DNA of 64,000 nt from CAZBWS01 sp964495705 (GTDB taxonomy: Bacteria > Pseudomonadota > Gammaproteobacteria > HTCC5015), in assembly GCA_964495705.1 (NCBI GenBank), contig CAZBWS010000005.1:17439-81438 (forward strand), read 5' to 3'. Of this stretch, positions 19,864 to 28,683 are shown one piece after another; the first letter of the stretch is position 1; every line of letters begins with the position of its first letter. The notes beneath the pieces are model-generated. The model worked only from the letters and a program-made list of their open reading frames with translations, was not told the DNA's origin and did no database searches. A program made the position numbers and the translations under genes.

Positions 19864-21039
19864 ATGAATAAGCATTTAATGGCTGTTGCCATCAGTAGCG
19901 CGCTTCTTTCTCCTGCCGCCAATGCGGCAAATTCTATCACCGAAGCATTAGAGGCTTCTAAACCTGTTCTAGATTTACGATTGCGTTATGAAAGCAATGA
20001 TACGGAAGGCGGCGCTAAAAGAGGCGACGCATTAACACTCAAGTCCGTCATTGGTATTCAAACAGGTAGCTACAAGGGTTTTTCTGCCTATGCAGATATG
20101 ACTAATGTTAGTGCGCTTGAGGACGACTTCAAGTCATCAGGAGCAAGCACAATTGCTACTGATATTATTCCTGACCCTGAAGGCGATGAACTTAATCAAG
20201 CTTACTTACAGTATGCCAATGAAAACCAGCAACTGCGTTTTGGTCGTCAACGCATTATTTATGACAATTCCCGATTCATTGGCAATGTGGGCTGGCGTCA
20301 AAATGAACAAACATATGATGCATTAAGTTATAAAAACACGGCATTAGAAAATGTCACGTTTAATTTAGCTTACTTAGCACAAACAAACGGTATTTTCTTT
20401 AATAGAGCGGATACTCAATCCATATTGGCGAACGTAGGAATCAATTCGGTAGGCCCAGGCAAGCTGTCTTTATACGCCTATGATTTAGAAGATGAAAATG
20501 ACAATGAACTAACAACATTGGGTTTTAGTTATTCGGGTAAATCTGATGTGGATACGTTTAAAGTAATATACCGCTTGGAATTGGCCGCACAGGAAAGCGA
20601 TAGCAATACGGGTGTTGATGCGGATACGGAATATCTCAATTTAGAACTCGGTGGAGTATTCGGTGGCGTTACTGCCAAGCTTGGCTATGAATTACTGGGT
20701 AGTGATTCAGGTGATGCGGGCTTTAGTACACCTCTTGGAACTAATCATAAATTCAATGGCTGGGCTGATAAGTTCTTAGCTCCTCGTGCTAATGGGCTGG
20801 AGGATACCTATGTGTCGGTGTCAGGCAAGGTTTCTGGAGTTAAATTAGTAGGTGTTTTTCACAGCTTCTCTGAAGATGAAGGTGGCGCTGATCTAGGTAC
20901 AGAGATTGATCTATTAGCCGTGAAAAAATTCACCAAGCATTACAGCGCGGGGCTTAAATATGCCTCTTTCTCAGCTGATAGTGGCTCAGCTTTAACTGAT
21001 ACGGATAAAGTATGGTTATGGGGGCAGGCTAAGTTTTAA
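19864..21039 (+). CDS. Outer-membrane porin, alginate-export-like beta-barrel, nitrate cluster
   Basis: A 391-residue predicted outer-membrane barrel. A signal peptide (1-22, ending ANA) is followed by the LDLRLRYESNDTEGGAKRGDALTL start typical of this porin type, with many alternating strands and FGRQRIIYDNSRFIGNVGWR. The C-terminus ends in phenylalanine (AKF), the Bam recognition signal. Its place directly upstream of the nitrate ABC transporter and behind a sigma-54 promoter suggests that it admits nitrate or nitrite through the outer membrane. This is an inference from context, as the family includes exporters and porins of varied specificity. Confidence 0.8.
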   Translation: MNKHLMAVAISSALLSPAANAANSITEALEASKPVLDLRLRYESNDTEGGAKRGDALTLKSVIGIQTGSYKGFSAYADMTNVSALEDDFKSSGASTIATDIIPDPEGDELNQAYLQYANENQQLRFGRQRIIYDNSRFIGNVGWRQNEQTYDALSYKNTALENVTFNLAYLAQTNGIFFNRADTQSILANVGINSVGPGKLSLYAYDLEDENDNELTTLGFSYSGKSDVDTFKVIYRLELAAQESDSNTGVDADTEYLNLELGGVFGGVTAKLGYELLGSDSGDAGFSTPLGTNHKFNGWADKFLAPRANGLEDTYVSVSGKVSGVKLVGVFHSFSEDEGGADLGTEIDLLAVKKFTKHYSAGLKYASFSADSGSALTDTDKVWLWGQAKF

Positions 21040-21110
21040 AACATTAATTTCAATTTATTAAATATATAGCTTGGTCAACACAATGAGGCCAAGCCTGATA
21101 GGAGTAAAAA

Positions 21111-22469
21111 ATGCAACGTTTCAAAAGAACAATGATTAAAACTCTAGTGCTGATTAGTTCACTAACGACTAGCGCATGGGTTAATGCTGAAACTGAAGGT
21201 TTAGAAAAAGAAGATCTTAAGTTTGGCTTTATTAAATTGACTGATATGGCGCCATTGGCTATCGCCTACGAAAAGGGTTATTTCGAAGATGAAGGTTTGT
21301 ATGTCACCTTGGAACCCCAGGCTAACTGGAAAGTGTTACTCGATCGCGTTATTGATGGAGAGTTAGACGGTGCTCATATGTTAGCAGGACAGCCTCTAGG
21401 CGCGACGATTGGCTTTGGTACTCAAGCTCATATTGTTACCGCTTTTAGTATGGACCTAAATGGTAATGCAATCACTGTATCCAACGATGTTTGGAGCAAG
21501 ATGAAAAAGCATATTCCCCATAAAGATGGCAAGCCTGTTCACCCGATTAGCGCATCCGCATTAAAGCCTGTAATTGCTGACTATGAAGATAAGGGTAAGC
21601 CTTTCAAAATGGGTATGGTATTCCCCGTATCGACTCACAACTATGAGCTACGCTATTGGTTAGCGGCTGGTGGTATTCATCCTGGCTACTATGCGCCACA
21701 TAAGGGAGATACTTCCGGAACGATTGATGCTCAAGCTCTATTGTCAGTAACGCCACCACCACAAATGCCCTCGACTATGGAGGCTGGTACTATTTACGGT
21801 TACTGCGTGGGTGAACCCTGGAACCAGCAGGCGGTATTCAAAGGTATTGGTGTTCCGGTGATTACCGATTATGAAATTTGGAAGAACAACCCAGAGAAAG
21901 TATTTGGTGTAGAAAATGGTTGGGCAGAAAAATATCCTAATACACACAAGGCGGTAGTGAAGGCATTAATCCGTGCTGCAAAATGGTTGGATGAAAATGA
22001 TAATGCTAACCGACCTGAAGCGGTTAAAATTTTAGCTAAGTCTGAATATGTTGGAGCTGACTACGACGTTATCGCCAACTCTATGACGGGCACCTTTGAA
22101 TATGAAAAAGGCGATAAGCGTGATGTGCCAGACTTTAATGTGTTCTTCCGTCACTACGCGACTTATCCCTTTTACTCGGATGCGATTTGGTACTTAACTC
22201 AAATGCGTCGTTGGGGGCAAATCGCTGAGCACAAATCAGATGACTGGTATCTTGACGTAGCAAAAAAAGTTTATCGCCCCGATATCTATATGACGGCTGC
22301 TGAAGAGTTGGTTAAAGAAGGCTATATCGCGGCTAGCGACTTACCTAAAACCGATGGCTTTAAAGCACCTCAAGATGACTTTATGGACGGCATTGTCTAC
22401 GACGGGCGCAAGCCGAATAGTTACCTTGAAAGCATGAAGATAGGCTTGAAGAAAAAAGACAAAATTTAG
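21111..22469 (+). CDS. nrtA: Nitrate ABC transporter substrate-binding protein, NrtA/CmpA family
   Basis: A 452-residue periplasmic binding protein. A signal peptide is present (1-26, cleavage after VNA) without a lipobox cysteine, unlike cyanobacterial lipoprotein NrtA. The sequence [35 protein letters not shown] and [14 protein letters not shown] are hallmarks of NrtA-type nitrate/nitrite/bicarbonate binders. A good ribosome-binding site (AGGAG) precedes the ATG. NasS, the cytoplasmic nitrate sensor, is a relative, but the signal peptide here argues for the transport role. A hairpin follows at 22480-22503. Confidence 0.92.
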   Translation: MQRFKRTMIKTLVLISSLTTSAWVNAETEGLEKEDLKFGFIKLTDMAPLAIAYEKGYFEDEGLYVTLEPQANWKVLLDRVIDGELDGAHMLAGQPLGATIGFGTQAHIVTAFSMDLNGNAITVSNDVWSKMKKHIPHKDGKPVHPISASALKPVIADYEDKGKPFKMGMVFPVSTHNYELRYWLAAGGIHPGYYAPHKGDTSGTIDAQALLSVTPPPQMPSTMEAGTIYGYCVGEPWNQQAVFKGIGVPVITDYEIWKNNPEKVFGVENGWAEKYPNTHKAVVKALIRAAKWLDENDNANRPEAVKILAKSEYVGADYDVIANSMTGTFEYEKGDKRDVPDFNVFFRHYATYPFYSDAIWYLTQMRRWGQIAEHKSDDWYLDVAKKVYRPDIYMTAAEELVKEGYIAASDLPKTDGFKAPQDDFMDGIVYDGRKPNSYLESMKIGLKKKDKI

Positions 22470-22479
22470 TAACACTCGC

Positions 22480-22503
22480 CAGCCGCCTCTCGTTAGGCGG
22501 CTG
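22480..22503 (+). terminator. Attenuator hairpin between nrtA and nrtB
   Basis: The 9-base stem CAGCCGCCT / AGGCGGCTG with a 6-base loop is followed by ATTTTTAG. It lies between the binding-protein and permease genes of one operon, a usual place for partial termination or 3'-end protection, so that more binding protein than permease is made. Confidence 0.75.
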
Positions 22504-22541
22504 ATTTTTAGAATGATTTATTTATCGTGCTGGAGAGTTTT

Positions 22542-23564
22542 ATGTCCGCTGAAGTAACAGATGAATTTGAGGTAAAAGCTTTGCGTAGTACTAATTCTAT
22601 ACAACGTTTTTTTGCAGGTTTCAAACCTGTAGATCAATTGAAAACAATCGCAACTGCAATGGCAATCCCAGGCTTGTCCATTGTTGTATTTTTATTTTTA
22701 TGGAATGTCTCTTCTTCACGTATTGTGACGAGTCTAGGCACAGTGCCAGGCCCTACGGAAGTTTTCCAGCAAGCTAAAGGTCTGTGGCAGGAGCATACCG
22801 AGGAACGCGAAAAGGCGGAGGCCTTTCAAGAGCGCCAGAACAAGCGCAATGCCAAAAAGCTGGCTAAAAATCCTGATGCAGTCATCAAACAACGTAAATA
22901 CACAGGTAAACCAACTTTTATCGATCAGGTGTTTACTAGCCTTTACACGGTATTTATGGGCTTTGTTTTAGCAGTGCTAATTGCCATTCCCTTAGGTATT
23001 TTATGCGGGCTTAGTAAAACGATGTACACGGCCTTGAATCCACTAATTCAAGTATTTAAACCCGTATCTCCCTTGGCTTGGTTGCCGATTGTAACGATGG
23101 TAGTCAGTGCCCTGTATGTGACAGATGACCCCATGTTTGAAAAATCTTTTATTACATCGGCGATTACCGTTACTCTTTGTTCACTTTGGCCCGCCTTAAT
23201 TAATACCACTGTAGGTGTTGCGTCTATTGATAGTGATTTAACTAATGTCAGTAAAGTGCTGCGCCTAAAATGGTATACCCAAGTTTATAAAATTGTCATT
23301 CCTGCCTCACTACCGATGATGTTTACCGGTATGCGTTTATCTTTGGGTGTCGGCTGGATGGTTTTAATTGCTGCAGAAATGCTCGCACAAAACCCAGGCT
23401 TAGGTAAATTTGTTTGGGACGAGTTTCAGAACGGTAGTTCTAACTCATTGGGTAGAATTATGGTGGCTGTTTTTGCCATAGGCATTATCGGCTTTATTTT
23501 AGATCGCTTAATGATGACGCTACAAAAATTATTTTCTTATGACGATGGAACCCTTGTTCGCTAA
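22542..23564 (+). CDS. nrtB: Nitrate ABC transporter permease, NrtB family
   Basis: A 340-residue inner-membrane permease of the BPD_transp_1 type, with about six to seven transmembrane segments. The permease EAA loop is represented near VLRLKWYTQVYKIVIPASLPMMFTGMR-like sequence, and the C-terminal GVGWMVLIAAEMLA stretch is typical of NrtB/SsuC. The ATG at 22542 is chosen because GGAG lies 6 bases upstream; a GTG at 22527 is in frame but lacks a site. An unusual, highly charged stretch (about residues 80-125, rich in E, K, R, Q) separates the first membrane segment from the rest. Confidence 0.9.
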   Translation: MSAEVTDEFEVKALRSTNSIQRFFAGFKPVDQLKTIATAMAIPGLSIVVFLFLWNVSSSRIVTSLGTVPGPTEVFQQAKGLWQEHTEEREKAEAFQERQNKRNAKKLAKNPDAVIKQRKYTGKPTFIDQVFTSLYTVFMGFVLAVLIAIPLGILCGLSKTMYTALNPLIQVFKPVSPLAWLPIVTMVVSALYVTDDPMFEKSFITSAITVTLCSLWPALINTTVGVASIDSDLTNVSKVLRLKWYTQVYKIVIPASLPMMFTGMRLSLGVGWMVLIAAEMLAQNPGLGKFVWDEFQNGSSNSLGRIMVAVFAIGIIGFILDRLMMTLQKLFSYDDGTLVR

Positions 23565-23580
23565 ATGTGGAGTTTTAAAA

Positions 23581-24378
23581 ATGAATATGAAATATTTAAA
23601 TATTGAAAATGTATCGATAGAGTTCCCAGGAAAAAACGGACCCTTTAAAGCGCTTGACGGCGTTCAACTAAGAATTGATAAAGGAGAGTTTATCTCCTTA
23701 ATTGGCCACTCAGGTTGTGGTAAATCTACGGTATTGAACATAGTAGCAGGCCTGTATAAAGCCACTCAAGGCGGTGTGGTTTTAGATGGGAAAGAGGTTA
23801 ACGAGCCTGGGCCAGATCGCTCGGTTGTTTTCCAAAACCACTCTTTATTGCCTTGGCTAAGTAGCTATGAGAATGTCAAACTGGCTGTTGATCAAGTATT
23901 TTCTAAAACCATGAATAAGCAGGAGCGAGATGATTGGGTGATGCACAATTTAGAGCTTGTGCACATGACCCATGCTAAAGACAAGCGTCCAGCGGAAATT
24001 TCTGGAGGCATGAAGCAGCGTGTTGGTATTGCTCGTGCTCTTGCTATGAAGCCTAAAGTACTATTAATGGATGAGCCCTTTGGTGCTTTGGATTCGTTGA
24101 CACGTAGTCACTTACAAGACGCATTAATGGAAATACAAGCCGACTTAAATAATACCGTTATTATGATTACCCACGACGTTGATGAAGCGGTATTGCTATC
24201 AGATCGGATTGTCATGATGACAAATGGGCCAGCGGCCAAAGTAGGTAAAATACTTGATGTTGATTTGGAGCGTCCACGTCATCGTTTAGAGCTTACTAAA
24301 GATGTGACCTATAATGATTGTCGTGCTGAGGTTCTTAAATTTCTACATGATTATCATAGAAATACGGATGCTGCATAA
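23581..24378 (+). CDS. Nitrate ABC transporter ATP-binding protein (NrtD-like)
   Basis: A 265-residue ABC ATPase that energises the NrtB permease. Walker A is GHSGCGKST, the signature is ISGGMKQRVGIARAL, Walker B is LLMDEPFGALD, and the switch histidine is in MITHDVDEA. The length equals stand-alone NrtD/SsuB/TauB-type ATPases; the C-terminal binding-protein-like domain of cyanobacterial NrtC is absent. The ATG at 23581 has GGAG upstream; an in-frame start at 23539 would overlap nrtB. It is the only ATPase in the operon, so it probably works as a homodimer. Confidence 0.92.
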   Translation: MNMKYLNIENVSIEFPGKNGPFKALDGVQLRIDKGEFISLIGHSGCGKSTVLNIVAGLYKATQGGVVLDGKEVNEPGPDRSVVFQNHSLLPWLSSYENVKLAVDQVFSKTMNKQERDDWVMHNLELVHMTHAKDKRPAEISGGMKQRVGIARALAMKPKVLLMDEPFGALDSLTRSHLQDALMEIQADLNNTVIMITHDVDEAVLLSDRIVMMTNGPAAKVGKILDVDLERPRHRLELTKDVTYNDCRAEVLKFLHDYHRNTDAA

Positions 24379-24391
24379 AAACTGATTTTTT

Positions 24392-24407
24392 TGCACTAAC
24401 TTGATGC
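24392..24407 (+). promoter_or_regulatory. Possible NtrC binding site upstream of the nitrate MFS gene
   Basis: TGCACTAACTTGATGC is close to the NtrC dyad GCAC-N7-GTGC, with one mismatch in the second half-site. It lies about 105 bases upstream of the sigma-54 element at 24511, a usual enhancer distance. Only one such site was noticed. Confidence 0.4.
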
Positions 24408-24411
24408 CTAT

Positions 24412-24439
24412 GCCTGTCGAAGTGGCAATTTCGGCAGGC
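24412..24439. terminator. Hairpin after the nrt operon
   Basis: The arms GCCTGTCGAA and TTCGGCAGGC pair over about 10 positions (one G-U) and are followed by GTTTTG. It lies 34 bases after the ABC ATPase stop and probably ends the porin-nrt transcript before the next promoter. Confidence 0.55.
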
Positions 24440-24510
24440 GTTTTGTTGAAGTGCTCCTACAATAAGCCATCAAATACAGTGAATACTAAGAACTAATACT
24501 TTTTTAAAAC

Positions 24511-24527
24511 TTGGCATACCTGTTGCA
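24511..24527 (+). promoter_or_regulatory. Sigma-54 promoter of the MFS nitrate transporter
   Basis: TTGGCATACCTGTTGCA fits the -24/-12 consensus with GG-N10-GC (24513-24514 and 24525-24526) and ends 38 bases before the start codon at 24566. Confidence 0.88.
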
Positions 24528-24565
24528 TTAGTGCTGATATCTACTTTTATGAGAAACAGAGTATT

Positions 24566-26035
24566 ATGTCAGCAGAAAAACTTAATATATTAGACTTCAA
24601 GCAACCTCGAATTCGTTTATTGCATGTTTCATGGGTCGCTTTTTTCATTACCTTTATGGTTTGGTTTAGCCATGCGCCAATGTTGGCCTTTATCAAAGAA
24701 GCATTCGACCTAACTTCACAGCAGGTTAAAGCTTTGCTGATACTGAATGTCGCTTTGACCATACCCTCACGTATTGTTGTAGGTATATTGGTTGATAAAT
24801 TTGGCCCCCGTATTGTGTTTTCGTGCTTACTTATGGCCAGTAGCTTTGTTTGTTGCGCCTTTGCTTTTGCACAAAGCTATGAGCAATTAGCCCTGTTTCG
24901 TTTTTTACTGGGCTTTGTTGGTGCCGGTTTTGTTATTGGTATTCGCTTAGTCGGAGAGTGGTTCCCCGCTAAACAAGTGGGAATAGCTGAAGGTATCTAC
25001 GGTGGATGGGGTAATTTTGGATCTGCAGCCGCCGCTTTAACACTGCCTTCTTTGGCTGCTCTATATGGCGGCGATGATGGCTGGCGCTATGCTATTGCTA
25101 CTACGGGTGTTGTAGCCTTTTTATATAGCTTGTTTTTCTTTGCTAAGGCACGCAATACTCCTAAAGGGTCAACCTATTTCAAACCTAAGAAAGCAGGCGG
25201 CCTAGAAGTCACTAGTAAGAAAGATTTTATTTTCTTAATTTGCATGAATATACCGATGTATATTGCTTTAGCAGTACTAACATGGAAATTGTCCCCTGCG
25301 GGCTTAGCGTTGTTGGGTGATACAGCGGCGACTGTGCTTTATATTGTTCTATTTGCATTATTTGTTTTCCAAACAAGCCAAATATATCGCGTTAATAAAG
25401 ACATGTTGCAAAATGGCGTGCCAGAAATACAGCACTATGATTTCAAGCAGGTAGCTATTTTAGATTTAGCCTACCTTGTGACGTTTGGGTCCGAATTAGC
25501 GGTGGTGTCTATGCTGCCACTGTTTTTCATGGACACTTTTGAGCTGGGTGCCGCTTCTGCTGCTGCATTAGCCTCAGGTTTTGCCTTTATGAATTTAGTC
25601 GCACGTCCAGGTGGTGGCTGGTTGAGTGATAAGTTTGGTCGACGTAAAACAATGACGATTCTAGTCGCGGGTCTTACCGTTGGTTATATGGTGTTGAGCC
25701 AGATTACAGGTGCATGGCCAATTGTGATCGCAGTGATCGCTACTATGTTTTGCTCCTTTTTTGTGCAAGCCGGTGAGGGCGCTGTATTTGCCTTGGTGCC
25801 ACTGGTTAAGCGTCGTATGACGGGGCAGATTGCAGGTATGGTGGGTGCTTACGGTAATGTCGGTGGGGTGATATTCTTGACGGTATTCTCCTTTGTAGAT
25901 GCATCTACTTTCTTCATGATCATTGCCGCCTGTGCTGCTGTGTTACTAGTGGCTGTACAGTTTCTAAAAGAGCCTAAAGGCCATACAGCCGAAGTTAATG
26001 AAGATGGCACAGTAGAGCTGATTGAAGTTGAGTAG
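24566..26035 (+). CDS. MFS nitrate/nitrite transporter (NarK/NasA/NrtP family)
   Basis: A 489-residue major facilitator with about twelve membrane segments. The nitrate-porter signatures appear as the glycine-rich stretches [18 protein letters not shown] and [15 protein letters not shown]. Also present are the [21 protein letters not shown] segment carrying the conserved arginine, and the DKFGRRKTM loop. In Pseudomonas the homologue is called NasA, a name also used for nitrate reductases, so no symbol is given. It gives the cell a second nitrate uptake route besides the ABC system. It has its own sigma-54 promoter and probably shares its transcript with the kinase-phosphatase gene downstream. 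Confidence 0.93.
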   Translation: MSAEKLNILDFKQPRIRLLHVSWVAFFITFMVWFSHAPMLAFIKEAFDLTSQQVKALLILNVALTIPSRIVVGILVDKFGPRIVFSCLLMASSFVCCAFAFAQSYEQLALFRFLLGFVGAGFVIGIRLVGEWFPAKQVGIAEGIYGGWGNFGSAAAALTLPSLAALYGGDDGWRYAIATTGVVAFLYSLFFFAKARNTPKGSTYFKPKKAGGLEVTSKKDFIFLICMNIPMYIALAVLTWKLSPAGLALLGDTAATVLYIVLFALFVFQTSQIYRVNKDMLQNGVPEIQHYDFKQVAILDLAYLVTFGSELAVVSMLPLFFMDTFELGAASAAALASGFAFMNLVARPGGGWLSDKFGRRKTMTILVAGLTVGYMVLSQITGAWPIVIAVIATMFCSFFVQAGEGAVFALVPLVKRRMTGQIAGMVGAYGNVGGVIFLTVFSFVDASTFFMIIAACAAVLLVAVQFLKEPKGHTAEVNEDGTVELIEVE

Positions 26036-26041
26036 CGATTG

Positions 26042-26065
26042 CGGATAGGCTGTATGGCCTATCCG
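26042..26065. repeat. Inverted repeat of the iterated word between the MFS and kinase genes
   Basis: The arms CGGATAGGC and GCCTATCCG pair perfectly around a 6-base loop. Each arm is part of the extended AGCCTATCCGCAT word. The hairpin fills the 44-base spacer after the transporter stop and could reduce read-through into the kinase gene. Confidence 0.7.
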
Positions 26066-26079
26066 TATATAATAAGCCA

Positions 26080-27831
26080 ATGAATCCCCCTGAACATTTG
26101 AATGCACAGTTAAAGCTTAGCGCCGCCCAGCACACCGATGCTGGGGCAAAAGATGTCAATGAAGACTGTATGGGCATTGCCATCCCTGATGGCAATGCGC
26201 TCATCATGAAGGGCGCTGTTGCGGTAATAGCTGATGGTGTTAGCACTGCAGAGGCGGGCAAAGAGGCTTCCGAGACCTGTGTGCAGAATTTTCTATCAGA
26301 TTATTACAGCACGCCGGACTCCTGGTCGGTAGCGACTGCAGGGCAGAAAATACTGACCGCTTTAAATCGTTGGCTTTATGGTCAGGGGCAGCACTATATA
26401 GAAGCGCACAAGGGCTATATCAGCACCTTATCCGCATTAGTGTTGAAATCAAATACGGCCTATATCTTTCATATTGGCGACAGCCGCATCTATCGCCTGC
26501 GCGAGGGGGACTTAGAGCAGCTGACCAATGACCACTGTGCGCGTATCACTGGGCAGAATGCCTATCTGACCCGCGCCATGGGTATGGATGTGCGTTTGGA
26601 AGTAGACTTTCGCCGTTTAGAGGTTCAGCAAGGCGATCTGTTTTTTCTCAGTACCGATGGTATTCACGATTTTATTAAGCGTCGCGATTTAACCCATTGC
26701 TTGCGCGACGTTGCTAGCCATAAAATTAGCCAAGAACAGGCCTGCCAACAGTTAATTGATGCTGCAAAAAATAACGCCAGCACGGATAATTTGACCTGTC
26801 AGTTTGTTTCGGTGGAAGAGCTACCCCAAAAGGGTTTGGATGAAGCCTGTGAAAGCTTGAGCCAATTACCCTTCCCGCCTGATCTCGCCCCAGGGCAAAA
26901 GTTGGGCGGTTATGAAGTGGAGGCGCTGATTCACGCCAGCTCACGTAGCCAGCTATACGAAGTTAGTGATGTCGTCACGGGTGAGCTGTATGCTATGAAA
27001 ACCCCGTCGGCTAATTATGAAGACGACCCTGCTTATATCGAGCGCTTTGTCATGGAGCCTTGGATAGGGCAACGCATGGATAGCCCCCATGTGATAAAGG
27101 TGACCGAGCCCAAGCAAGCACCTCAGTTTTTATACTATTTAACGGAATATGTAGAAGGGCAAACTCTGGCCCAGTGGATAGAGGGCAACCCCAAGCCTGA
27201 TGTGAATCGCGTTATCCAAATTACTGAACAAATTGTCAAAGGTTTGCGTGCTTTTCATCGTAAAGAAGTGCTGCACCAGGATTTAAAGCCAGATAATATT
27301 GTTATTGATAAGCAAGGTCAGGTGAAATTGATCGATTTTGGTTCCAGTTATGTCATGGGCGTGCACGAAATTAGCTCACCGATATTGCGCGATGAAATAC
27401 TCGGCACCGCTGACTATTCTGCACCAGAGCTGCTACTAAATGAAAAAAGTGGTTTCAAAGCGGACCAGTTTTCACTGGCGAGCATTGTTTATGAAATGCT
27501 AACGGGCAGACTGCCCTATGGCCAAGGCTTTGAAGGCATTCGCCAGAGAAGTGATTTAAATAAGCTACAGTACCAGCCTAGTTATCATCACAATGTACAT
27601 GTGCCAGTCTGGCTGGACGGTGCACTGCGTAAAGCCTTAAACTTTAATTCCAAGCAGCGTTACGAAGCGCTGTCTGAATTTGTTTTTGATCTGAATCACC
27701 CTAATTCACAGTTTCTTAGCAAACAGCATATTCCACTGATCAAGAAAAACCCGCTGCGTTTTTGGCAAAGCCTAAGTGCAGTTTTATTCATTAGTCAGCT
27801 AATGATCTTGTTGCTCTGGCTAAATGCTTAG
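26080..27831 (+). CDS. Fused PP2C-type protein phosphatase / Ser-Thr protein kinase
   Basis: A 583-residue fusion. Residues about 10-240 are a PP2C phosphatase with metal-binding aspartates (VIADGVST with D52, STDGIHD, ASTDNL). Residues about 280-545 are a Hanks-type kinase: the ATP lysine K307 (YAMKTP), catalytic D401 in HQDLKPDN (HQD instead of HRD), and D419 of DFG. A single C-terminal membrane segment (about 560-581) anchors it to the inner membrane. The same architecture sits beside nitrate transporter and nirB genes in pseudomonads, so control of nitrate uptake or assimilation by reversible phosphorylation is plausible. Its substrate is unknown. Confidence 0.9.
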   Translation: MNPPEHLNAQLKLSAAQHTDAGAKDVNEDCMGIAIPDGNALIMKGAVAVIADGVSTAEAGKEASETCVQNFLSDYYSTPDSWSVATAGQKILTALNRWLYGQGQHYIEAHKGYISTLSALVLKSNTAYIFHIGDSRIYRLREGDLEQLTNDHCARITGQNAYLTRAMGMDVRLEVDFRRLEVQQGDLFFLSTDGIHDFIKRRDLTHCLRDVASHKISQEQACQQLIDAAKNNASTDNLTCQFVSVEELPQKGLDEACESLSQLPFPPDLAPGQKLGGYEVEALIHASSRSQLYEVSDVVTGELYAMKTPSANYEDDPAYIERFVMEPWIGQRMDSPHVIKVTEPKQAPQFLYYLTEYVEGQTLAQWIEGNPKPDVNRVIQITEQIVKGLRAFHRKEVLHQDLKPDNIVIDKQGQVKLIDFGSSYVMGVHEISSPILRDEILGTADYSAPELLLNEKSGFKADQFSLASIVYEMLTGRLPYGQGFEGIRQRSDLNKLQYQPSYHHNVHVPVWLDGALRKALNFNSKQRYEALSEFVFDLNHPNSQFLSKQHIPLIKKNPLRFWQSLSAVLFISQLMILLLWLNA

Positions 27832-27854
27832 TTATTACTGGTAATCTCACAAAA

Positions 27855-27871
27855 CTGGCATAGCGCTTGCT
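27855..27871 (+). promoter_or_regulatory. Sigma-54 promoter of nasT
   Basis: CTGGCATAGCGCTTGCT matches the -24/-12 consensus with GG-N10-GC (27857-27858 and 27869-27870), 36 bases upstream of the nasT start. Confidence 0.87.
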
Positions 27872-27906
27872 CTAGTTATCAGCACTGAATTAATAAGGTG
27901 CCTCTT

Positions 27907-28512
27907 ATGCCAAAAAACCGAGTTCTTTTGATAGATGAAACTTCTGCTGATGCCGTGGTGGCTCAGGGGCTTGTTGAGGCCGGTTATGAGCTAGTGGGCT
28001 GTCACTGCAGTGTGGATAGACTACGCGCTAAATACCTTGCCTCTGAACCTGAGCTATTGGTGTTATGTGTCAATAAGCCTACAGAAGGTTTGTTGGCTGA
28101 TATTCAGTTGTTGAGTGAAAAGAAGGCTGTGCCAATTGTTTTGTTTGTTGACAGCTCTGACCCTCAGTGGATGAAAAAATCCCTAAAGGTCGGCGTAAGT
28201 TCTTATATTTACAGGGGTTTAGAGCCTATCCGCATTCCGGCAATTCTGGAAATGGCGAAGCTGCGCTTTGCTCAGCTGCAGTCTCTTAAATTGGAATTGG
28301 AAGAAGCTCAACACAAGCTGCAGAGCCGAGTGCTCGTCGACAGGGCGAAGGGCATGTTGATGGAATATCAAAAAATTAGCGAACAACAAGCCTATAGAAC
28401 ACTACAAAAAACAGCGATGGATCAAGCAACTACGATTGCAGACATTGCCCGTCAAACGATTGCCGTGTTGAGCAAAATGAATATTAATCCCGGTAACGCA
28501 CTGGCGCGCTAA
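27907..28512 (+). CDS. nasT: NasT-type ANTAR response regulator (antiterminator)
   Basis: A 201-residue protein with an N-terminal receiver-like domain (RVLLIDETSADAVVAQGL; about 1-120), a coiled linker, and a C-terminal ANTAR RNA-binding domain (about 140-195, DRAKGMLMEYQKISEQQAYR). NasT proteins promote read-through of leader terminators in nitrate assimilation operons and are held inactive by NasS when nitrate is absent. The ATG at 27907 is preferred to a GTG at 27898 because of the AAGG spacing. It has its own sigma-54 promoter. No nasS partner gene is seen in the window, which is unusual. Confidence 0.9.
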   Translation: MPKNRVLLIDETSADAVVAQGLVEAGYELVGCHCSVDRLRAKYLASEPELLVLCVNKPTEGLLADIQLLSEKKAVPIVLFVDSSDPQWMKKSLKVGVSSYIYRGLEPIRIPAILEMAKLRFAQLQSLKLELEEAQHKLQSRVLVDRAKGMLMEYQKISEQQAYRTLQKTAMDQATTIADIARQTIAVLSKMNINPGNALAR

Positions 28513-28590
28513 AGCGTTTCATTTTGGTGCGTGCGCCACTCTTTAGGGCGTCAGCCTTATCTAAACCTAATAATTACTGTGCTTTCTGAG

Positions 28591-28607
28591 TTGGCACGTT
28601 GTGTGCA
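28591..28607 (+). promoter_or_regulatory. Sigma-54 promoter of the nirB operon
   Basis: TTGGCACGTTGTGTGCA is a close match to the consensus, with GG-N10-GC (28593-28594 and 28605-28606). The predicted leader to the nirB ATG is about 65 bases and AT-rich, with no clear terminator hairpin. Confidence 0.88.
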
Positions 28608-28683
28608 GTAACTACGTTATATAAATATTAAAGTTCATTTAAATTTGATTTTGAGTGGCTGATTCCAAGCAGTGAGAGATATT

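Noticed and set aside
21069..21094. Hairpin GCTTGG / CCAAGC between porin and nrtA as a terminator
   Set aside because: The 14-base loop and lack of a T-run make termination unlikely; it may only affect mRNA stability.
28608..28683. NasT-responsive terminator in the nirB leader
   Set aside because: The predicted leader is short and AT-rich, and no hexaloop hairpin or terminator with a T-run could be drawn.
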